Assembly (NCBI RefSeq): GCF_900109645.1 | Contig: NZ_FOBG01000001.1 | Span: 1,984,001-2,048,000, forward strand | Source: Duganella sp. CF402 | GTDB lineage: Bacteria > Pseudomonadota > Gammaproteobacteria > Burkholderiales > Burkholderiaceae_D | Direction of reading: 5' to 3' | DNA: 64,000 nt | Shown here: positions 44,019-52,513 of the stretch, piece after piece | Layout: the number at the start of each line of letters is the position of its first letter | How positions within the stretch are numbered: position 1 is the stretch's first letter | Translations under genes and position numbers: made by a program | Notes under the pieces: generated by a model | The model's input: only the letters and a program-made list of their open reading frames with translations | Told to the model about the DNA's origin: nothing | Database searches by the model: none

Positions 44019-45128
44019 TTAGAGGTGCGCGGGGACCAGCACTTCGCCCCGCATGATTGGACGGGCGGTACGCAGCAACGCGGCGCGTACGACCTGCCCT
44101 GATTGGTCGGTTTCCAGTTCGACGCTGAATTCGCCGGTGGGATGTTCGATCGAAAGCGCCTGGCACGCCGCGCTGCCCACGGCGGCGATGCCGTCGGCCA
44201 CGGTGCCCGGCAGGACGCAGGCTGTGGCCACGGTCACAGCGGCCAGCACGCCGATGGAGTCGTGGCAGACGTGCGGAATGAAGCAGCGGGTGCTGACTGC
44301 GCCGCCCTCGCGCGGCGGCGCGATGAGGCACATCTTCGGGTAGTTTTTGGCGGCGACGTCGCCAAGGCCCATCAGCGGGCCGGCGGCGAGACGCAGTGCT
44401 TCGAGGCGGGCCCGTAGTGCGTCGTTGGCGGTCAGCTCGGCGGCCGGCTCGTATCCGGTGATGCCAAAGGCGGAGGCACGCACCAGCACCATCGGCATGC
44501 CATTGTCGATCAGCGTGGCGTCGACTTCGAACGGCGAGGCGGCGGGTACGGTGATGCGGTCCAGCGTGCGGCCGGTGGGCAGCAGCGATGGGCATACAGA
44601 ACCGGCGGTGTCGAGGAAATTGATGCTGATCGGCGCGGCCGAACCGGGCACGCCGTCGATGCGGGCGTCACCATCGTATTGCAGCTTGCCGCCCGGCGTT
44701 TGCACGGTGACGTCGCACTGCATATCGGTGTTCAGGGTAAGGATGCGCGCAGTGGTGGTGCCCTGCGCGATCGGCAGCAGCCCGCGTTCCAGCGCAAACG
44801 GCAGCACCGCCGCCAGCATATTGCCGCAGTTGGGCGTGACATCGACCGTGTCGTTATTCGGCTGTAGCTGGGCGAACAAAAAGTCCAGGTCCACGCCCGG
44901 CGTATGGCTGCGGCGTACGATGCCAACCTTGCTGGTCAGCGGGTGCGCGCCGCCCAGACCATCGATCTGGCGCGGATCGGGCGAGCCCATAGCCGCCAGC
45001 AGGAAGCGGTCGCGCGCGGCGCGGTCGGCCGGCAGGTCGGACTCGAGAAAAAACGGACCACGCGAGGTACCGCCGCGCATCAGCATGCAAGGCACGGCGC
45101 GCTGGTCGGAAACGGGATGTAGGCTCAT
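44019..45128 (-). CDS. galD: 4-oxalomesaconate tautomerase
   Basis: This is a 369-residue PrpF-family isomerase converting the keto form of 4-oxalomesaconate, released by gallate ring cleavage, into the enol form used by the hydratase. It starts with QRAVPCMLMRGGTSRGPFF, the family opening. A catalytic-type Cys101 is in DVTPNCGNMLAA, and a second cysteine is in VCHDSIGVLAAVTVATAC. It is the first gene of the minus-strand unit galD-ligJ-galC, divergent from the LysR-type regulator over a 119-base promoter region. Confidence 0.92.
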   Translation of the reverse strand: MSLHPVSDQRAVPCMLMRGGTSRGPFFLESDLPADRAARDRFLLAAMGSPDPRQIDGLGGAHPLTSKVGIVRRSHTPGVDLDFLFAQLQPNNDTVDVTPNCGNMLAAVLPFALERGLLPIAQGTTTARILTLNTDMQCDVTVQTPGGKLQYDGDARIDGVPGSAAPISINFLDTAGSVCPSLLPTGRTLDRITVPAASPFEVDATLIDNGMPMVLVRASAFGITGYEPAAELTANDALRARLEALRLAAGPLMGLGDVAAKNYPKMCLIAPPREGGAVSTRCFIPHVCHDSIGVLAAVTVATACVLPGTVADGIAAVGSAACQALSIEHPTGEFSVELETDQSGQVVRAALLRTARPIMRGEVLVPAHL

Positions 45129-45247
45129 GGTGGCGGATGTCTGTGCAGTGTGAATGCCACCAGTATCCGCGTCAGCCTCATTTGCGTGGTTGCGTTGTAG
45201 GCTGTGATTTGTTCTAATCTGCTTATTGCAGCCTTAAAACCCTCACC
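45129..45247. promoter_or_regulatory. divergent promoter region of the gallate operon
   Basis: This is the region between the starts of galD (minus) and the LysR-type gene (plus). An AT-richer stretch around 45200-45232 includes TTGTTCTAATCTGCTTATTG, a candidate area for the T-N11-A type contact of a LysR regulator and overlapping promoters. A similar AGCAGATTGAAAC segment occurs just after the regulator gene, near 46454. No exact operator can be named. Confidence 0.4.
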
Positions 45248-46453
45248 ATGTTCCTGGTCAGCCTGCGTCACCTTCATGCCTTCAATGCGGTCGCCGCCAG
45301 CGGCGGCATCCGCCGTTCGTCCGAGAGCTTGTACCGCGCCTCGTCCGCAGTGGCGCGCTCGGTGGCAGCGCTGGAAGAGAGCCTCGATGCGCAGCTGTTC
45401 GAGCGCAAGGGACGCGGCATGCTGCTCACCGCCGCCGGCGATGTAGTGCGCAAGCGCGCCGACCGCATCGAGGCCGAACTGCACGCGGTGCGCGACGAAG
45501 CCATGCGCCTGCGCGACCGCAACGGCGCCAAAGTCGGCGGCATCGAAGCGCTGCTCAACGAACGCCGGCTGCAGGCCGCGTCGCTGCTGGCCGAGATGCA
45601 CCATATGCCCAGTGTGGCGCACGTGATGGGGGTATCGCAGTCGGCCGTCAGCCAGGCCATCGCCCGGCTGGAAGACATGCTGGGACAGGCGCTGTTCCTG
45701 CGCACCGCGCACGGCATGGTGCCTACCGATGCCGGCCGGCGCTGGACCGAATCGTTTGAGCGCGTGCTGTCGGAGCTGCGCCACATCCCGGAAGACATCG
45801 CCGCGCTGGCCGGCGTGGTGCTGGGCGTGGTGACGATCGGCGCGCTGCCGCTGGCGCGTTCGCAGCTGCTGCCTGTGGCCATTTCGTCAGTGTTGAAACG
45901 CCATCCACAATTGCAAATCCGTTCTCTGGAAAGCCCGTATGAAGAACTCACCGCCAGCCTGCTGAGCGGCCGTATCGACTTTATCGTTGGCGCGCAGCGC
46001 GCCGGCGCCGGCGATGCGTTCGAATCGCGCTCGCTATTCGAGGACAAGGCGGCGCTGGTGGCGCGCACCGGCCATCCGCTGGTCAAGCGCAGCAAGCTGA
46101 CGCTGGAAGATCTGGCCGGCTACCCGTGGGGCCTGTCGCGCAGCGGCACGCCGTTGCGCGAATCGCTGGTGCAGTTTTTTGAACGCCACGGCAAGCAGCC
46201 ACCCTCGCCCGCCGTGGAAACCGGCGACCTGGCGCTGCTGCGCGGCCTGTTGGTTTCCAGCGACATGCTGACCGTGTTATCGGCGCATCAACTACATCAC
46301 GAAGTTCGCACGGGCCAGCTGGTAGTACTGCCGTTCGAAATGCCCGGAATGGAACGCAGCATCGGCGTCACAACCCGCAAGAATGCGCATTTGTCGCCCG
46401 GCGCCTACGCGCTGCTGGCCGAAATCGAGGCGATCAGCCGAAACTGGCGATAA
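45248..46453 (+). CDS. galR: LysR-type regulator of gallate genes, with two HTH domains
   Basis: This is a 401-residue LysR-family protein, about 100 residues longer than usual. Two winged-HTH units are visible: residues 5-64 (LRHLHAFNAVAASGG...ALEESLDAQLFERKGRGMLLTAAG) and 105-163 (SVAHVMGVSQSAVSQAIARLE, then LGQALFLRTAHGMVPTDAG). The usual substrate-binding domain follows from about 190. It is divergent from galD and upstream of the transporter and dioxygenase, matching GalR placement in gallate clusters. The duplication of the HTH is seen directly; the gallate effector is inferred. Confidence 0.8.
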   Translation: MFLVSLRHLHAFNAVAASGGIRRSSESLYRASSAVARSVAALEESLDAQLFERKGRGMLLTAAGDVVRKRADRIEAELHAVRDEAMRLRDRNGAKVGGIEALLNERRLQAASLLAEMHHMPSVAHVMGVSQSAVSQAIARLEDMLGQALFLRTAHGMVPTDAGRRWTESFERVLSELRHIPEDIAALAGVVLGVVTIGALPLARSQLLPVAISSVLKRHPQLQIRSLESPYEELTASLLSGRIDFIVGAQRAGAGDAFESRSLFEDKAALVARTGHPLVKRSKLTLEDLAGYPWGLSRSGTPLRESLVQFFERHGKQPPSPAVETGDLALLRGLLVSSDMLTVLSAHQLHHEVRTGQLVVLPFEMPGMERSIGVTTRKNAHLSPGAYALLAEIEAISRNWR

Positions 46454-46584
46454 GCAGATTGAAACGGTTCAGCAAGCAATAGCAATACACCCCCTTCTGT
46501 CCAAACGTACACTGGTGAAGCGGTGGCGGTATCAGCCGCCTTTACACCACTTTACAAAAAACCTAGCTGTACACAGGAGACTTA

Positions 46585-47919
46585 ATGAATATAGGACAAA
46601 CGCTCGACGTCCGGGCACACATCAACGGCCGGAGCATGAGCCGCTATCAATGGCTGCTGCTCGCCCTCTGCTTCCTGATCGTCGCCACCGACGGCATGGA
46701 TGTGGCCATCATGGGCTTCCTCGCCCCGGCCATCACCAAGGAATGGGGCATCTCGCGTGCCGCCTTCGGCGTGGTGATGAGCGCCGCCCCGATCGGCCTG
46801 GCCATCGGCGCCATTCTGGTCGGCCCGATGTCGGACCGCTTCGGCCGCAAAAAACTGCTGATGACTTCCGTCGCCTGGTTCGGCGCCTTCAGTGTATTGA
46901 GCGCCTTTGCGCAAGACGTCACCACCTTGTCGCTGCTGCGCTTCCTGACCGGCCTCGGTCTGGGCGCGGCGATGCCGAACACCACCACCCTGCTGTCGGA
47001 GTACGTGCCTGAACGTTCGCGTTCGACGCTGATCGCCATCATGTTCACCGGCTTTAACCTCGGCTCCGCACTGGTCGGTTTCGGTGCGGCGGCGCTGCTG
47101 CCGGACTACGGCTGGCGCGCAGTGCTGATCGCCGGCGGCGCGATTCCGCTGGCCTGCCTGCCGATCTACCTGCTGCTGGTGCCTGAATCGGTGCGCTTCC
47201 TGGTGGTGCGCAAATTCCCGGCCGAGCGTATCGGCCGCACGCTGCGCCGCGTGGTCGGCGGCGAAGTGCCGGCCAATGCGCAATTCACCATCAGCGAACC
47301 GCAAGTGACCGGTTCGCAACCGGGCAAGGTACTGTTGTCCGCTGCTTATCGCGGCACCACGCTGTCGCTGTGGGGCACCTACTTTATGGGTTTGCTGGTG
47401 ATCTACCTGCTGAGCGGCTGGCTGCCGACCATGATCAAGGATGCCGGCCTGCCGATCGAACGCGCCGCCAACATCACCGCGCTGTTCCAGTTGGGCGGCA
47501 CCGTGGGCGCGCTGCTGGTGGGCTACTTCATGGACCGCATCTCGCCAAACAAAGTCATCTCGCTGGCCTACATCGGCGGCGCCGCCTTTATCCTGTGCCT
47601 GTCCTCGGGCAGCGTGGAATCGTCGCTGTTCTCGCTGTTCGTGCTGCTGGCAGGCTTCTGCATGAGCGGCGCGCAAACCGGCCTGAATGCCTACGCCCCG
47701 TCGTGCTACCCGACCGTGGTGCGCGCCACTGGCGTCAGCTGGATGCAGGGCATGGGCCGCTTCGGCAGCATCTTCGGCTCCTTTGCCGGCGGCGTGCTGC
47801 TGTCGATGGGCTGGGGCTTCAGCGCGGTGATCGCCATCCTGGCGGGACCGGCCACGCTGGCGGCCATCTTCATCATCATGAACAAATTCGGTCAACGTAC
47901 CGTCGCAGCAAAAGCATAA
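46585..47919 (+). CDS. galT: MFS aromatic acid transporter (AAHS family), gallate permease candidate
   Basis: This is a 444-residue inner-membrane symporter of the aromatic acid:H+ symporter family. The first helix ends IVATDGMDVAIMGFLAPAI, with the DGxD-type motif known from PcaK. The loop GPMSDRFGRKKLL and the late segment LNAYAPSCYPTVVRATG are also typical. About twelve helices are present. It is 12 bases upstream of the gallate dioxygenase gene with a good AGGAG site before the start, so gallate uptake is the natural role. Other hydroxybenzoates cannot be excluded. Confidence 0.88.
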   Translation: MNIGQTLDVRAHINGRSMSRYQWLLLALCFLIVATDGMDVAIMGFLAPAITKEWGISRAAFGVVMSAAPIGLAIGAILVGPMSDRFGRKKLLMTSVAWFGAFSVLSAFAQDVTTLSLLRFLTGLGLGAAMPNTTTLLSEYVPERSRSTLIAIMFTGFNLGSALVGFGAAALLPDYGWRAVLIAGGAIPLACLPIYLLLVPESVRFLVVRKFPAERIGRTLRRVVGGEVPANAQFTISEPQVTGSQPGKVLLSAAYRGTTLSLWGTYFMGLLVIYLLSGWLPTMIKDAGLPIERAANITALFQLGGTVGALLVGYFMDRISPNKVISLAYIGGAAFILCLSSGSVESSLFSLFVLLAGFCMSGAQTGLNAYAPSCYPTVVRATGVSWMQGMGRFGSIFGSFAGGVLLSMGWGFSAVIAILAGPATLAAIFIIMNKFGQRTVAAKA

Positions 47920-47931
47920 ATAGGAACTATC

Positions 47932-49215
47932 ATGGCTAACATCATCGGCGCCATCGCCTCTTCCCACACCCCGACCATCGGCTTCGCCCTGGACGCCAAC
48001 AAGCAGCAGGACGCTGCGTGGGCGCCCATCTTCAAGGCCTACGAGCCGGTGCAGCAATGGCTGGCGGAGAAAAAGCCCGACGTCCTGCTGGTCGTCTACA
48101 ACGACCACGTGACCTCGTTCTTCTTCGACCACTACTCGGCCTTCGCGCTGGGGATCGGGAACAGCTACAAGGCGGCCGATGAAGGCGGCGGACCGCGCAA
48201 CCTGCCGCCGGTGGCCGGCCACGCGGCGCTGGCGCGCCACATCGGCCAGTCGCTGATGGCGGACGAATTCGACATGTCCTTCTTCCAGGAGAAGGCGCTC
48301 GATCACGGCTGCTTCTCGCCGCTATCGATTTTGTGGGATCACAAGGACGGCTGGCCGGGCGCCATCGTGCCGCTGCAAGTGGGCGTGCTGCAGTTCCCGG
48401 TGCCGTCCGCGCGCCGCTGCTACAAGCTCGGTCAGGGCCTGCGCCGCGCCATCGAAAGCTATCCGGAAGACCTGAACGTGGTGCTGGTCGCCACCGGCGG
48501 CCTGTCGCACCAGGTGCACGGCGAGCGCGCGGGCTTCAACAACACGCCGTGGGACCACCAGTTCCTCGACCTGTTCGAGAATGATCCGGAAACGCTGCTC
48601 AATATGACCCACGCCGATTTCGCCCGCCTCGGCGGCTGGGAAAGCGCGGAAGTGGTGATGTGGATGGCGATGCGCGGCGCCATGTCCGATAAGCTGAACT
48701 GCATTCACCGCGAGTACTACCTGCCGTCGATGACCGGTATCGCCGTGGCGCTGTACGAGAACGCGGCATCGACCGACAAGTCGCTCAACGCCACCGCCAT
48801 CGAAGCGCACCGCGCCCACATCGCGCACCAGACCAAGGGTGTGGAAGAACTGCCGGGCACCTATCCGTTCACGCTGGAGACCAGCGTGCGCGCGCACCGC
48901 ATCAACAAGTACCTGCACCAGCTGGTCAAGCCGGAGTTCCGCGTGCAGTTCAAGGAATCGCCGGAAGCGACCTACGACGCCGCCGAATTGACGGCCGAAG
49001 AGCGCGACCTGATCACCCGCCGCGACTGGCGCGGCATGATCCAGTACGGCGTGATCTTCTTCCTGCTCGAGAAGCTGGGCGCCGTGGTTGGCGTGTCCAA
49101 CCTGCACATCTACGCCGCTATGCGCGGGCAGTCGCTGGAAGACTTCCAGAAAACCCGCAACGCGCCGGGCGCTTTGTATTCCGTAGGCTCGTCCGCTACC
49201 TGGGACAAAAAATAA
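47932..49215 (+). CDS. galA: gallate dioxygenase
   Basis: This is a 427-residue extradiol dioxygenase opening the gallate ring to 4-oxalomesaconate. A LigB-type catalytic domain (about 1-280) is fused to a LigA-like C-terminal domain (about 310-420). This fusion distinguishes GalA/DesB from the two-subunit protocatechuate 4,5-dioxygenase. The iron ligands appear as His12 (SSHTPTIG), His59 (VYNDHVTSFFFDH) and a Glu in WESAEVVMWMAMRG. The second-sphere His of GGLSHQVHGERAG is also present. It lies between transporter and porin genes. Downstream enzymes for the product are encoded in the divergent operon. Confidence 0.94.
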   Translation: MANIIGAIASSHTPTIGFALDANKQQDAAWAPIFKAYEPVQQWLAEKKPDVLLVVYNDHVTSFFFDHYSAFALGIGNSYKAADEGGGPRNLPPVAGHAALARHIGQSLMADEFDMSFFQEKALDHGCFSPLSILWDHKDGWPGAIVPLQVGVLQFPVPSARRCYKLGQGLRRAIESYPEDLNVVLVATGGLSHQVHGERAGFNNTPWDHQFLDLFENDPETLLNMTHADFARLGGWESAEVVMWMAMRGAMSDKLNCIHREYYLPSMTGIAVALYENAASTDKSLNATAIEAHRAHIAHQTKGVEELPGTYPFTLETSVRAHRINKYLHQLVKPEFRVQFKESPEATYDAAELTAEERDLITRRDWRGMIQYGVIFFLLEKLGAVVGVSNLHIYAAMRGQSLEDFQKTRNAPGALYSVGSSATWDKK

Positions 49216-49237
49216 ACACAACTAGGAGACTTAAAAC

Positions 49238-50332
49238 ATGAAAAAAACCATCGCCATTGCAGCAGCTATTACCACCACCATCATCGCATCGGGCGCCGCC
49301 CAGGCGCAGAGCAACGTCACCATGTACGGCATCATCGACGCCGCCGTGGAGACCTACACCAACGCCGATGCAGCCGGCAACAGCGTGACCCGTATGCCTT
49401 CGCTGGGCGGCGGCATGTTCCCATCGCGCCTCGGCTTCCGTGGCACGGAAGACCTGGGCGACGGCCTGAAAGCCATCTTCCAGCTGGAGAACGGCTTCGC
49501 GCCGGACACCGGCACCCAAGGCCAGAACCGCCTGTTCGGCCGCCAGGCCTGGGTCGGCCTGCAAGGCAAGTGGGGCCAGGTAACGCTGGGCCGCAACTAC
49601 AATATGCTGAATATCTCGACCTACGATGTGGACATCCTCGGTCCGTCGCAGTACGGACTCGGTTCGCTCGATTCGGCCATCCCGAACGGCCGCGTCGACA
49701 ACTCGATCGCCTATCGCGGCACCTTCAGCGGCGTGACCGTCGGCGGCACCTATAGCCTGGGCCGCGACACCTCGACCGCCGGCGGCCCAGCCGGCACCAG
49801 CTGCGCCGGCGAAAGCGCCACCGACGCCGTGGCTTGCCGAGAGTGGTCGGCGCTGCTGCGCTACGACGGCAACGGCTATTCACTGATCAGCGCCTATGAC
49901 CGCATCTACGGCGGCGCCGGCGCTGCCAATGGCCTGACCAGCAGCAGCAAGACCGACAGCCGCGCCCACGTGGCCGCGTTCATCAAGCAGGACGACTGGA
50001 AGCTGGGCCTGGGCATCATCACCCGCAACAACGAGGGCTCGACCACTCAGCCGCGCAGCAATCTGCTGTACATCGGCGCCGCCTACAATGTGACGCCGCT
50101 GTTCACCGTCGACGGCCAGATCGCCAGGCTTGACTACCGCGCCACCAATAACGACAGCAAGCAGGTGCTGATTCGCGGTATCTACAACCTGTCCAAGCGC
50201 AGCGCGTGGTACATCGCCGCAGGCCATATCTCGAACGACGGCACGGCGGCATTGGCACTGAGCGCCGGCGGCTCGGTCGGCGCCGGCATGGGCCAGACCG
50301 GCATCATCACCGGCATCAAGCACTCGTTCTGA
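49238..50332 (+). CDS. galP: Gram-negative trimeric porin of the gallate cluster
   Basis: This is a 364-residue porin with a signal peptide ending AAQA, the mature start QSNVTMYGIIDAAVETYTN, FRGTEDLGDGLKAIFQLENG and the terminal GIKHSF. It is a full-length paralogue of the porin at 22278-23369. It follows the dioxygenase by 22 bases and is presumably the last gene of the transporter-dioxygenase-porin unit, giving gallate a route across the outer membrane. The stop is immediately followed by the stop of the convergent gene, making a TGATCA junction. The symbol follows the Pseudomonas cluster by position. Confidence 0.85.
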   Translation: MKKTIAIAAAITTTIIASGAAQAQSNVTMYGIIDAAVETYTNADAAGNSVTRMPSLGGGMFPSRLGFRGTEDLGDGLKAIFQLENGFAPDTGTQGQNRLFGRQAWVGLQGKWGQVTLGRNYNMLNISTYDVDILGPSQYGLGSLDSAIPNGRVDNSIAYRGTFSGVTVGGTYSLGRDTSTAGGPAGTSCAGESATDAVACREWSALLRYDGNGYSLISAYDRIYGGAGAANGLTSSSKTDSRAHVAAFIKQDDWKLGLGIITRNNEGSTTQPRSNLLYIGAAYNVTPLFTVDGQIARLDYRATNNDSKQVLIRGIYNLSKRSAWYIAAGHISNDGTAALALSAGGSVGAGMGQTGIITGIKHSF

Positions 50333-51040
50333 TCAGCTGAGATCTTCGTGGTGGCCGGAAGCGCCCTGCTTCCAGTACGCCGAGATACGGGCCGCCTCGC
50401 GCGGGTGGCCCTTGTCGACCAACACGGCGTCGCGCACTTGCGCGGCCACCAGCGCCTCTCCCGCAAACCAGAAGAAACCTTCGCCGTCCGGCAGCTGCAA
50501 GGCACGGATGGCGTCCAGCAGCGCCTTGTCGTCGGCAAAGCGCTGCAGCGTTACCTGCGCCGCGCTGTCGAACGATAGCGCGGCCGCTTCCTCGCCCGCC
50601 ACCAGTACCTGCACTTTCGCGCTCGCTGGCAGTTCTTCGAGGCGGCGGCGGATGGCCGGCAGCGCGGTCGCATCGCCGGCCAGCACATGCCACGCATAAT
50701 CCATCGGGATAATCATCGAGCCGCGCGGGCCGGCGATCACCGCCACCTGCCCCGGCGCCGCCTGACGCGCCCAGTCGGAGGCCGCGCCGGTGGCGTGCAG
50801 CGCAAATTCCACCGTCAGTTCGCGCGCCGCGTGGTCGTAATGACGCGGCGTGAAATCGCGCCGCACCTCGTCGCTCAGCATGAATTTGACATGGTCGTCG
50901 TAGGAGGCCGAGACGAAATCGTGTAAGGTCTCGCCTTTGAATGTTACGCTGACGTAGTTCGGAGCCAGATGCCGCACCTTGACCACTTCCAGTTCGCGCC
51001 GTTTGATTTCATGCCGTACGCGTTGAATTCGATTGCTCAT
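50333..51040 (-). CDS. siderophore-interacting protein (FAD-dependent ferric reductase)
   Basis: This is a 235-residue flavin reductase of the SIP/ViuB family, which reduces ferric siderophores in the cytoplasm. An FAD-binding barrel carries TPRHYDHAARELTVEFALH and GPRGSMIIPMDYAWHVLAGDATALPAIRRRLEELP. The NAD(P)-side domain has GFFWFAGEALVAAQVRDAV. The start at 51040 is chosen over 51067, with AGGAGCCG just upstream. It is divergent from a MarR-type regulator with only about 20 bases between starts, so the pair is probably co-regulated. The metal context is iron acquisition. Confidence 0.9.
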   Translation of the reverse strand: MSNRIQRVRHEIKRRELEVVKVRHLAPNYVSVTFKGETLHDFVSASYDDHVKFMLSDEVRRDFTPRHYDHAARELTVEFALHATGAASDWARQAAPGQVAVIAGPRGSMIIPMDYAWHVLAGDATALPAIRRRLEELPASAKVQVLVAGEEAAALSFDSAAQVTLQRFADDKALLDAIRALQLPDGEGFFWFAGEALVAAQVRDAVLVDKGHPREAARISAYWKQGASGHHEDLS

Positions 51041-51060
51041 CTTCGGCTCCTTAGTTGATA

Positions 51061-51525
51061 ATGTCACCTATTATGACCAAACAAGTTAATAAAGTCAACC
51101 AATCCGAACAAGTGTTCGACGCCATCCATTCGGTGATGCACCTGTACCGGGCGCGCCAGCTGCGTGGTTTGCGCGATACGCCGCACGAGCTGACCCATAT
51201 GGAATACAAGGCGCTGGGCTTCTTCTCACGCCATCCCGGCGCCACGCAGGGCGATCTGGTGGCGCACTCCGGGCGCGACAAGGCGCAGCTGGCGCGCCTG
51301 CTGAAAGGCTTGCGCGACAAGGAATTGCTGGACGCTGCGCCCGACGACAACGACCGCCGCATCACGCGCCTGACATTGAGCGCCGAAGGCCGGCGCGTGT
51401 TCGACGGCTTGCACAACCTGGGCGTGCAAGCCTCCAACGCGGCGGTGGCCGGCATGAGCGCCGAGCAGCTGGCGCAGTTGCAAACCCTGCTGCAACAGAT
51501 ACGCAACAACCTCGCAGACGAGTAA
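51061..51525 (+). CDS. MarR-family transcriptional regulator
   Basis: This is a 154-residue MarR-type winged-helix protein with ELTHMEYKALGFFSRHPGATQGDLVAHSGRDKAQLARLLKGLRDKELL and the wing DDNDRRITRLTLSAEGR. The start may be the ATG at 51061 or 51073; TTG at 51055 is less likely. It is divergent from the siderophore-reductase gene. An ATAAT...ATTAT inverted repeat in and around the start (about 51058-51074) could be its own operator. Iron- or redox-linked repression of the neighbour is a guess from position. Confidence 0.85.
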   Translation: MSPIMTKQVNKVNQSEQVFDAIHSVMHLYRARQLRGLRDTPHELTHMEYKALGFFSRHPGATQGDLVAHSGRDKAQLARLLKGLRDKELLDAAPDDNDRRITRLTLSAEGRRVFDGLHNLGVQASNAAVAGMSAEQLAQLQTLLQQIRNNLADE

Positions 51526-51648
51526 ACACAGCTGAGCCGTTGCGATGCCGTGCCAGCGCTGTCTTACAGCGCGCAGGCACGGGCGCTGATATCCGGCGTG
51601 CCACAGGTTGCCTAACATGGACTTCCAACTTACCGCAGGAGGTTCGCC

Positions 51649-52194
51649 AAGTTCGCCCACAACAAACGTCTGCAATACACTGTACGGGTCAGTGAAACCA
51701 ATCCCGGCCTCGCCAACCTGATGCTGGAACAATTCGGCGGCCCGCAGGGTGAACTGGCGGCGGCATGCCGCTATTTCACCCTGCGGGCCGAGGATGACCC
51801 AGGCCGCAAGGACATGCTGTTCGATATCGCCACCGAAGAATTAAGCCATCTGGAAGTGATCGGCAATATCGTGGTCATGCTGAACAAAGGCGCGAAGGGC
51901 CGGCTGGCGGAAGGCGCCGATGAGGAAGCCGAAATGTATCGCGCCATCTCCGGCGCCGGCAACTCCAGCCATGTGACGCAGCTGCTGTATGGCGCCGACG
52001 CGCCGCTGATCAACTCGGCCGGCGTGCCGTGGAGCGCGGCCTATATCGACACCATCGGCGAGCCGACCGCCGACCTGCGCTCCAATATCGCGGCCCCTGA
52101 AGCCGACCCGCTGACCGGTGCGGAACTGGGCGAGGCGCTGAATGGCGTCGCCGCCAGCGACGGCCAGACCGGCAACGCCAGCCTGCCGCGGTAA
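51649..52194 (+). pseudogene. manganese catalase, start codon lost and centre deleted
   Basis: The frame begins KFAHNKRLQYTVRVSETNPG, where intact relatives have Met in place of the first Lys: the codon at 51649 is AAG, with a good GGAGG eight bases before it. It then matches Mn catalase through EQFGGPQGELAAACRYF, the ligand region TEELSHLEVIG, and YIDTIGEPTADLRSNIAA. After that it jumps to a C-terminal tail (DPLTGAELGEAL). About 100 residues holding the remaining Mn ligands are missing. It is non-functional as a catalase by sequence. Confidence 0.75.
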
Positions 52195-52204
52195 GCACAT
52201 GCAC

Positions 52205-52513
52205 AGCCCCCCCCGTGCGTCATCGCCTACGGTGGCGCATGCTGGCCGGCGCAGCGATCGCGCTCGCCGGGCTGCTGCTGTTGCTGCACGACGGCGCGCT
52301 GCTGATAGCCGCCCTGCCCCCGAGGGCGCACAGTGCACTGATCGGCGGCTGCTGGGCGGCCGCGTGGCCATCGGCGTCGGCTACGGCGGCGTGGATACGC
52401 TCAAGGCCCACACGCTGGCCACCGGCATCGCGCACGGCCATTGCAATACCGCCGCTTGTGCGCTGGTGATCGGCTTCATTGTCATGATGGTGCTGGATAC
52501 GGCGCTGACCTGA
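52205..52513 (+). pseudogene. ZIP-family metal transporter remnant
   Basis: The first part encodes RHRLRWRMLAGAAIALAGLL and a following hydrophobic segment to SALIGGCWAA. Similarity then shifts to another frame, ending with VDTLKAHTLATGIAHGHC and VIGFIVMMVLDTALT. The last phrase is the characteristic C-terminal helix of ZIP zinc/iron permeases. Only about 100 of an expected ~290 residues remain, with at least one frameshift. It lies 10 bases after the catalase pseudogene, so two neighbouring metal-related genes are decayed together. Confidence 0.55.

Noticed and set aside
46582-48306. 574-codon minus-strand open frame
   Set aside because: It is antisense to the gallate transporter and dioxygenase, both of which have strong motifs.
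47932-49215. Protocatechuate 4,5-dioxygenase LigAB
   Set aside because: Those subunits are separate proteins. Here the LigB-like and LigA-like domains are fused in 427 residues as in GalA/DesB, with gallate genes around.
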